Shown here one piece after another: positions 55,316 through 60,724 of a stretch of 60,724 nt of DNA. Where the stretch lies: assembly GCA_023249635.1 (NCBI GenBank), contig JAHFCH010000013.1, positions 1 through 60,724 on the forward strand, given 5' to 3'. The translations under genes were made by a program, and so were the position numbers. How positions within the stretch are numbered: the stretch's first letter is position 1; every line of letters starts with the position of its first letter. The DNA is from Fibrobacterota bacterium (GTDB taxonomy: Bacteria > Fibrobacterota > Fibrobacteria > UBA11236). Below the pieces are notes generated by a model, which worked only from the letters and a program-made list of their open reading frames with translations, did not search any database and was not told the origin of the DNA.

Positions 55316-56832
55316 GCGGTTCCCTGCTCGTCATCCTCCCCCATAATCCCGGCGACGTGGTCATGGCGCTGCAAGCCATCCGCCGCGCGAAAGCCGCGCT
55401 GCCGGATGTAGCTGTGGACTATCTGGTCTCGGAAGAATGCCGCGGCCTCGTCGAAGGCAGCCCGTTGATCCGCCGGGTTTTCCCCATCCCGAAGCGCGCC
55501 TTGCGCGCCCACTGGGATTCAGGGGACGACACCGGTTTGCTGAAGGCGCTGGAAGCCTTTCTGGAAGACCTGCGCGCGACGCGCTATGCGCTATCCGCGA
55601 ACTTGTACCAGGAACGCGCGGGAGGATTGCTGCAGGGATTCGTGAACGCGGACCGGAAAATCGGATTGGAATTCCGCGACGGCGAGAATTTCCGCGTGGG
55701 ATCGCGCTACCTGGAACACCTTTTCGCCATTCCCGCCGATCGCGCCGGTAATCCTTGGCACGTCGTCGATATCTATGCCCGGGCCTTGCTGCGGGCCTTG
55801 GGTGATCCGGGTTCCGCATCGGCGCCGCAGGGACCCGATCATCCCGCCCAGGTAACCGCATTGTTGCCCCCTTTGTCCCGGCCGGATGCCGCCCGCGGCC
55901 TTACCCCGGGCGCCTACCTGGCCGTGCATCCGGGCTCAGCCTGGGCCGGCAAGCGTTGGCCCGAGGCCCACTGGTCCGGTCTCATCGAACGCTGCGCTTC
56001 CGCCGGATTGCCTTTCGCGCTCACGGGTTCGCCGGAAGAAAAGCCTCTCGCGGCGCGCATCCTCGCTTCCCTCTCCCCCGCCGCCAGGAACGCCGTCACC
56101 GATTGCTGCGGGGCCACGACCTTGATCGGCTCGGCGTGGATCCATGCCCACGCCCGCTTGACCATTACCGGCGATACCGTCGCCATGCACCTTGCGGCCG
56201 CCAGCGGTACTCCCACCCTCTGCCTGTTCGGGGCGTCCAATCCCGTGGAGACGGGTCCGTACGGACGCGGCCACGTGATCATCGAAACCGATCCGCGCCC
56301 TCGACCCGATCTGGCCCTCGCCGAAGCCCATCCCGGTCTCACCCATCTGCTGCCCCGGGAAGTGGCGGCCTGGATTCTCGCAGGCGAGCTGCCCGGAAAC
56401 AACGGTCTCTGGGAAACCGGATGGGATAGCGAAAGGGGAATGCAAATCCTGCGCGACCGCCGCCGCTCGCCGCACCCTACCTGGCAGCGGGGCCGAGGCC
56501 TGGCGCGCGTATTACATCGTTGCGCCGATCGCGAAGCGGGGCTTTTCGTCCACCCCGCCCCGGATCCCGGCTCTCCCCGAGGTCGCCTGCTACGCGTGCT
56601 CTCCGAAGCCGGAACCCAAGCTCCGGGTTGGCGTCCGCCCGCCGATTACCTGGCGCGCCTGGAAGCGGCGGAAAAGGATTTGGGGGAGGAAACCCGGAAC
56701 CAGCTGGTATGGGAGGCGTACCGGATCGCCGTCAATGGCCTCTCGCTCCGGTACCTGGGCGCCCATCTGGCCGCGCGTAAAGCGCGACTGGAACAGGCGC
56801 TGGGGGAAGAAGCCCTGGCCCAAGGGGATTGA
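55312..56832 (+). CDS. Glycosyltransferase family 9 (heptosyltransferase type) with C-terminal extension
   Basis: This 506-residue GT-B enzyme starts at GTG 55312; longer frames have no support. The N-terminal LLVILPHNPGDVVMALQAIRRAK matches the ADP-heptose transferase start. The nucleotide-sugar domain shows LAVHPGSAWAGKRWPEAHWSGLI and TITGDTVAMHLAAASGTPTLCLFG. About 150 residues beyond the usual 340 form an Arg/Glu-rich helical extension of unknown purpose. It likely builds lipopolysaccharide core or other surface glycans. Confidence 0.88.
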   Translation: MSGSLLVILPHNPGDVVMALQAIRRAKAALPDVAVDYLVSEECRGLVEGSPLIRRVFPIPKRALRAHWDSGDDTGLLKALEAFLEDLRATRYALSANLYQERAGGLLQGFVNADRKIGLEFRDGENFRVGSRYLEHLFAIPADRAGNPWHVVDIYARALLRALGDPGSASAPQGPDHPAQVTALLPPLSRPDAARGLTPGAYLAVHPGSAWAGKRWPEAHWSGLIERCASAGLPFALTGSPEEKPLAARILASLSPAARNAVTDCCGATTLIGSAWIHAHARLTITGDTVAMHLAAASGTPTLCLFGASNPVETGPYGRGHVIIETDPRPRPDLALAEAHPGLTHLLPREVAAWILAGELPGNNGLWETGWDSERGMQILRDRRRSPHPTWQRGRGLARVLHRCADREAGLFVHPAPDPGSPRGRLLRVLSEAGTQAPGWRPPADYLARLEAAEKDLGEETRNQLVWEAYRIAVNGLSLRYLGAHLAARKARLEQALGEEALAQGD

Positions 56833-56914
56833 TCCGAACGCCCATCCGGCCCGCTTACGCAAAATCGCCGCCATTGCAGAATGCACCCTGGAAAGGTAAA
56901 ATCACCCTATCGTA

Positions 56915-58033
56915 ATGCTGATCGGAAAACGGGGATGGAAAACCACCCTCGCGTATGTCTCCATCATGGTGCTTCCCCTTTGCGGGACGTACCTCGCCAT
57001 CCGGCACATACCTTATCTTGCCTATCCGATCGTCGCCTCCCTGGGAACCCTGTGCATCTGGCTGCATAAGCAAGCCGGGACCTACCTCGAGGATTTGCAG
57101 ATCCACCTGCTCAAGCAGAAGCGGCTGGAAGCCAAAGCCTGGTATTTCGAATCGGTCATCACCAATTCGGGCAATATCATATTCACCACCGACGTGGAAC
57201 ACCGCATCCTCAAATTCAATCGCGGTTCGGAACGCGCCTTCGGCATGTCCCAGACCGACGTACTGGGCAAGGAAGTACACGCCCTCTTCGCCAGCCCGGT
57301 GGAAATCTCCGCCCTGCTGGCCCGCGTGGATGAGCACGGTTCCGCCGAGGCTCCGGAGCTTTTGATCAAGCAGGCCGATTCCGGCGAGGACATCTGGATT
57401 TCCCTCAGCGTCACCCGCATGCTCAACCGGGACAAGGAGACCATCGGCGAGGTGTTCAACTGCAGCAACATCTCCAAGCGCAAGCACCTGGAAAGCCAAT
57501 TGCACGAAAAGAACGAGCAGTTGCTGCGGCTGGTCATCACCGATAGCCTGACCGGTTTGTACAACGTGCGGCACCTGAATGCGGAACTGGGCCGTATGAT
57601 CCGCGCCCAGAAGCGCTTCCCAAACCGGCCGGTTTCCATCGCGCTCATCGACGTCGACAAGTTCAAGGTCTATAACGATTCCAAGGGACACCAGGCCGGC
57701 GATCATCTGCTGGTGATGCTCGGGAACATCTTCACGACCGAGATCCGCGCCGAAATGGATTCGGCCTACCGCTACGGCGGGGACGAGTTCGTACTCTTGC
57801 TGCCCGATACCAAGATCGAAGGCGCCAGGGTAATCTGCGATCGTATCCTGGTGGCGTTCCGAAAATTGCGCGTCGAGCCCACTTCGCTCTCCATCGGCAT
57901 CGCCCAGTACCTGCCCAGCGACGAGGGCAAGGAAATCCACCATGCGGTCAAGGAGTTCATACAGCGCGCCGACGAGGCCATGTACTCCGTGAAATGCAAG
58001 GGCGGGGATTCCATCGGCATGCAACCCTCCTGA
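56915..58033 (+). CDS. Membrane-anchored PAS-GGDEF diguanylate cyclase
   Basis: This 372-residue protein has two short N-terminal hydrophobic segments (residues 10-50). A PAS domain spans about 75-190 (VITNSGNIIFTTDVEHRILKFNRGSERAFG). The GGDEF domain starts near DSLTGLYNVRHLNAELG, and RYGGDEF is at 286-292, so c-di-GMP synthesis is likely. No R-x-x-D inhibitory site is found at the canonical spacing before GGDEF. It stands alone and is convergent with a glycosyltransferase gene. The signal sensed by PAS is unknown. Confidence 0.92.
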   Translation: MLIGKRGWKTTLAYVSIMVLPLCGTYLAIRHIPYLAYPIVASLGTLCIWLHKQAGTYLEDLQIHLLKQKRLEAKAWYFESVITNSGNIIFTTDVEHRILKFNRGSERAFGMSQTDVLGKEVHALFASPVEISALLARVDEHGSAEAPELLIKQADSGEDIWISLSVTRMLNRDKETIGEVFNCSNISKRKHLESQLHEKNEQLLRLVITDSLTGLYNVRHLNAELGRMIRAQKRFPNRPVSIALIDVDKFKVYNDSKGHQAGDHLLVMLGNIFTTEIRAEMDSAYRYGGDEFVLLLPDTKIEGARVICDRILVAFRKLRVEPTSLSIGIAQYLPSDEGKEIHHAVKEFIQRADEAMYSVKCKGGDSIGMQPS

Positions 58034-58045
58034 ACGCGCCCCGGC

Positions 58046-58852
58046 CTATCCGCGGCTTTTGCCCTGCCATACCTGCTCGCGCAGCTTGAGCTGCGTCATG
58101 CGCCGGTGCGCGAGCCGCGGCCCCAGGAAGCGGTAGAAATACCAATCCAGAAAGGGCGGGGGCATGTACAGGTACAGCGCCCGTTCCCAGAAATTCCAAC
58201 GCACTCCGCGGCGATTGCCGCGTCGGTTGGTGTGCAGGCACCAGAACGCCGAATGATAGCGCGACTTGCCCACCTTGAACACGCGATGCATGATTTCATG
58301 ATCGAGCAGGACGTAGTCCCAGGTCGCCGCCGAGAATCCCCCCGCCTGGCGGAAAGCCTCGGTGCGAAACACCTGGCCGCCGCCGCCGGTAAGGCATTTG
58401 GTAGGGAACAGGCGGGATAGATGCGGCATGACCCAACGGTAGGCCAACGCGACGGGTCCCGCCGGCGGGGTATGCAGGTACAAGGCCATGACCGCCACGA
58501 TGCTTTCGGGCGCGGTGCGGAAAAGACGCTCCGCCTTCTCCAGGTAACGCGGCGGATACTGGATATCCGCATCGGCGAAGGCGATCAGATCGCCGCGCAC
58601 GTGCGGGCCTGCGGCTTCCAGAGCGAAGATTTTCCCGGGACGCGTATCGCGCAGGTAGACGACTTCGCTGATGCCCGAACCCTCCAGCACGGCCCGGCAC
58701 AAGGCCTCGGTGCCGTCGGTGGACCCGTTGTCGACCAGGATCAATTGGTCAGGCAGCCGGGTCTGGGCCAGGAAACAGCGGAGCGTTTGCGGCAGGAAAC
58801 CGGCTTCGTTGTAATAGGGAATGACTACGGAAATGGCGGTAGCGGTATCCAA
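58046..58852 (-). CDS. Glycosyltransferase family 2
   Basis: This 268-residue enzyme has a GT-A fold. Its TTG start at 58852 is chosen because GGAGG lies four bases upstream and the frame then opens DTATAISVVIPYYNEAGFLP. LILVDNGSTDGTEAL and IAFADADIQYPP (the DxD region) are family marks, and CLTGGGGQVFRTEAFRQAGGF is the acceptor site. The C-terminus has Trp-rich, possibly membrane-associated helices. Donor and acceptor are unknown. Confidence 0.88.
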   Translation of the reverse strand: MDTATAISVVIPYYNEAGFLPQTLRCFLAQTRLPDQLILVDNGSTDGTEALCRAVLEGSGISEVVYLRDTRPGKIFALEAAGPHVRGDLIAFADADIQYPPRYLEKAERLFRTAPESIVAVMALYLHTPPAGPVALAYRWVMPHLSRLFPTKCLTGGGGQVFRTEAFRQAGGFSAATWDYVLLDHEIMHRVFKVGKSRYHSAFWCLHTNRRGNRRGVRWNFWERALYLYMPPPFLDWYFYRFLGPRLAHRRMTQLKLREQVWQGKSRG

Positions 58853-58904
58853 GGGGCCTCCGGGCAAGGGCTCGGGGGATTGGACGGATGGGACGGCGGC
58901 TTGG

Positions 58905-60011
58905 TTACCTGACTTTGCCCCTGCGGTGGGCCGCGTAATCCACGAACACGAACTCCCCAAGCCCATCCAGTCCGGTATAGAAGGCCTTGCCCCCGCATAC
59001 CTTGCTGAACTCTTCCACGAATTCGATCAGGTAGGGATCCTTGGCGATCATGAAGGTGCAGACGCGGATCTTGCTCTTGCGGCAGGCCCGGCCTTCGGCG
59101 AAGGTCTTTTGCAAGACCAGGGGATCGAGCCCGAAGGAATTGCGGTACAGCCGGCCGCGGTCGAATACGGCCGAGGGCTTACCGTCGGTCACCATGAAAA
59201 TCTGCTTGTTGGTATTCTTTCGCTTCCGTAATAGGTTCTGGGCCAGGCGCAGTCCATCGCAGGTGTTGGTATGGTAGGGCCCCACGGCGACGTGGGCGAT
59301 CCGGTCGGCGGGGATTTCCTTGGCCTCGTCCCCGAAGGTGATCACGTCCAGGGTATCGCGGGGATAATGCCGCTTGACGAACTCGGCCAGGGACATGGCC
59401 ACCATCTTGGCCGGGGTGATGCGGTCTTCGCCGTACAGGATCATGCTATGGCTGATGTCGAGCATCAGCACGGTGGAACAGCTGGCCAATTGCTCCCGCT
59501 CGTGGACCTCGAAATCCTCCTCGGACAGGTTTTCGCCGGGCCCATCGTCCGGGTCCGCATCCGATCGCCGGAAGCTGTTCTTCAGGGTCGCGGTGAAATC
59601 CAGATCCGACAGATCATCGCCGAAAGCGAAGGGCCGGGTTTCCGCCTGACGCTCTCCGCCCTTCCCCAGTCGCCCGGTATTGTGGTTGCCGCGCAGACTG
59701 CGCCCCATACCTTTGAACACGCGTTCGAAGACCGATTCCCGCACCGCCTGATCGCCGGCAGGCGTGATGGTCGGCCCCTCCTTGTCCCGGCGCAGCACGC
59801 CTTTTTCCTCGAGCTCGTCGAGCATGTCTTCGAAGGTGCGCTCGCGGTTGAGCCAGCCCTGGCGCTCCGCGATCCGGCGCAGCCATTCCAAGGCCTGGCG
59901 CACGTCCCCGTTGCTGCGCAGGAATAATTGGGAGAACAGATCGACCAGGTTGATCTTGTCCTCCCCTTCCCCGCCCTCTTCGGGCAGGGCCTGGCCGTAA
60001 CGGATGTCCAT
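58905..60011 (-). CDS. VWA-domain protein, partner of a MoxR-type ATPase
   Basis: This 368-residue soluble protein starts at the ATG at 60011, 11 bases after the upstream stop; AAGGA is present. The N-terminal half is helical (VDLFSQLFLRSNGDVRQALEWLRR). The VWA domain has the metal site LMLDISHSM, a Thr-containing helix (RITPAKMVAMSLAEFV) and VTDGKPS. With the adjacent AAA+ gene it forms a MoxR/CoxE-type pair, systems that insert metals or remodel proteins. The client is unknown. Confidence 0.85.
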   Translation of the reverse strand: MDIRYGQALPEEGGEGEDKINLVDLFSQLFLRSNGDVRQALEWLRRIAERQGWLNRERTFEDMLDELEEKGVLRRDKEGPTITPAGDQAVRESVFERVFKGMGRSLRGNHNTGRLGKGGERQAETRPFAFGDDLSDLDFTATLKNSFRRSDADPDDGPGENLSEEDFEVHEREQLASCSTVLMLDISHSMILYGEDRITPAKMVAMSLAEFVKRHYPRDTLDVITFGDEAKEIPADRIAHVAVGPYHTNTCDGLRLAQNLLRKRKNTNKQIFMVTDGKPSAVFDRGRLYRNSFGLDPLVLQKTFAEGRACRKSKIRVCTFMIAKDPYLIEFVEEFSKVCGGKAFYTGLDGLGEFVFVDYAAHRRGKVR

Positions 60012-60022
60012 GGCGTTACCGA

Positions 60023-60724
60023 TTATCCTTTCAGGATATCCGACATCATGTCGCGGTAGATGAATCCCTCGGTGAGGTTCTCCTTGCTCAGGCGGGAATG
60101 CAGATGCAGCCCCTCCAACAGCAATTCCAGGTGCAGCATGCGATCCGCCTTGCCCGCCTCCAGAGCCTTGGCATCCAGGGCCGCGCGCTCCATCACCTTG
60201 CCGATATCCGGCACCGATTCCAGCGCCTTGCGGTATTCCGCATCGGGCATGCGATCGCCCAGGGTGAGGGAATTGCCCTTTTCGAACCAGCTGATCACGG
60301 GATAGAAGGGATTCTCCTCGGGGGATTTCTCCTTCTTGTTGTAGGGATCCTGGAACCATTTATGGAATACCGAGCGGACGGCCTTACCGACCATGGCGCG
60401 GGCGATATTGGCCGGCCCTTCCTGTTCCCCGGCGTAGACGAGTTCCAGCTTTCCGGTAATGGCAGGCACGACGCATTCCAGATCGGACAGCCGCGCCCGC
60501 GGCGCCGCTTCCCCCGTCAGCACGCCCCGCAATTCCACCGCGCTGGCCAGCAGTTCCATGGCCGCGATGGGTAACCGCGCGGAAACCCCGGACTTCTGAT
60601 CGACATAGTCCTTGTCCTCGCGCGCTTCGAACGCGATGCGCTCCACCACCAGGCGGATCAGCTCCGGGATAACCGGCTTGGCTCCGGTGGTTTCCAGCTT
60701 GGCTTCCTGCCGCGTAATCTCCAT
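60023..60724 (-). CDS. C-terminal part of MoxR/magnesium-chelatase-like AAA+ ATPase, cut by window edge
   Basis: The frame is open to the right edge (60724), where an in-frame ATG happens to fall; the gene almost certainly continues. What remains is the sensor-2/lid and C-terminal region: VIPELIRLVVERIAFEAREDKDYVDQKSGVSARL is the helical lid of Mg-chelatase-like ATPases. The Walker motifs lie outside the window. It stops 11 bases before the VWA gene start, forming an operon. Confidence 0.75.
   Translation of the reverse strand: MEITRQEAKLETTGAKPVIPELIRLVVERIAFEAREDKDYVDQKSGVSARLPIAAMELLASAVELRGVLTGEAAPRARLSDLECVVPAITGKLELVYAGEQEGPANIARAMVGKAVRSVFHKWFQDPYNKKEKSPEENPFYPVISWFEKGNSLTLGDRMPDAEYRKALESVPDIGKVMERAALDAKALEAGKADRMLHLELLLEGLHLHSRLSKENLTEGFIYRDMMSDILKG

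Overview
The window is a 60.7-kb, GC-rich piece of a bacterial chromosome from a two-membrane (Gram-negative type), flagellated organism. Many lipoproteins and secreted proteins, an O-antigen-type acyltransferase, heptosyltransferase-like enzymes, PD40 and GIN domains, and a very long exported protein whose C-terminus looks like the sorting or FlgD-like tail of Fibrobacterota and Bacteroidota all fit. Fibrobacterota or a nearby uncultured phylum is my best guess. It is an inference from gene style, since no rRNA lies in the window. Codirectional operons alternate with short intergenic regions, and no gap between genes exceeds 300 bp.

Layout. 1-3.46 kb: the 5' part of a YkgJ-type metal-cluster protein, then an AT-rich island with a Dam-like adenine methyltransferase, an overlapping PD-(D/E)XK restriction endonuclease and small unknown ORFs. 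3.46-8.1 kb: an APC-type permease, the glycogen debranching enzyme GlgX and tRNA-Ser(CGA). 8.1-20 kb: an envelope and secretion block with a VWA surface protein, lipoproteins, an acyltransferase, a subtilase with an inserted domain, a PD40 propeller protein, a two-repeat lipoprotein under a clear sigma-70-type promoter, and a CsgG/PEGA-like protein. 20-30.5 kb: a ParA-family ATPase, MurA, a YjfB-like small protein, a GT-C membrane protein, a GIN-domain lipoprotein, CtpA, Tmk and SecA. 30.7-42.7 kb: a complete flagellar basal-body operon (flgB-flgC-orf129-fliE-fliF-fliG-fliH-fliI-fliJ) read leftward from a textbook sigma-54 promoter and followed by a 1,533-residue secreted protein. 42.9-60.7 kb: glycosyltransferases, a LOG-family protein, an alpha/beta hydrolase, an orphan CysA-type ATPase, a prepilin peptidase, a GH2-fold protein lacking its usual catalytic motifs, an ElyC/SanA-like protein, cyclophilin, RimI-TsaB, Ddl, a PAS-GGDEF protein, and a MoxR-VWA pair cut by the right edge.

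The most unusual structure is a set of four intergenic inverted repeats (elements A-D, at 20807, 30577, 40910 and 47027). Both arms of each are built from heptanucleotide units kept in register. A and B each have their own heptamer, while C and D share AGGTYTA. All four lie between codirectional genes. C, read in the flagellar direction, ends in nine T residues and looks like an intrinsic terminator or attenuator between fliE and fliF. D stops ten bases before the prepilin-peptidase start. I do not know a named element family with this architecture.

Limits: functions come from motif reading without database searches. Starts were moved inward where a Shine-Dalgarno sequence, a signal peptide or a stop-start overlap argued for it.
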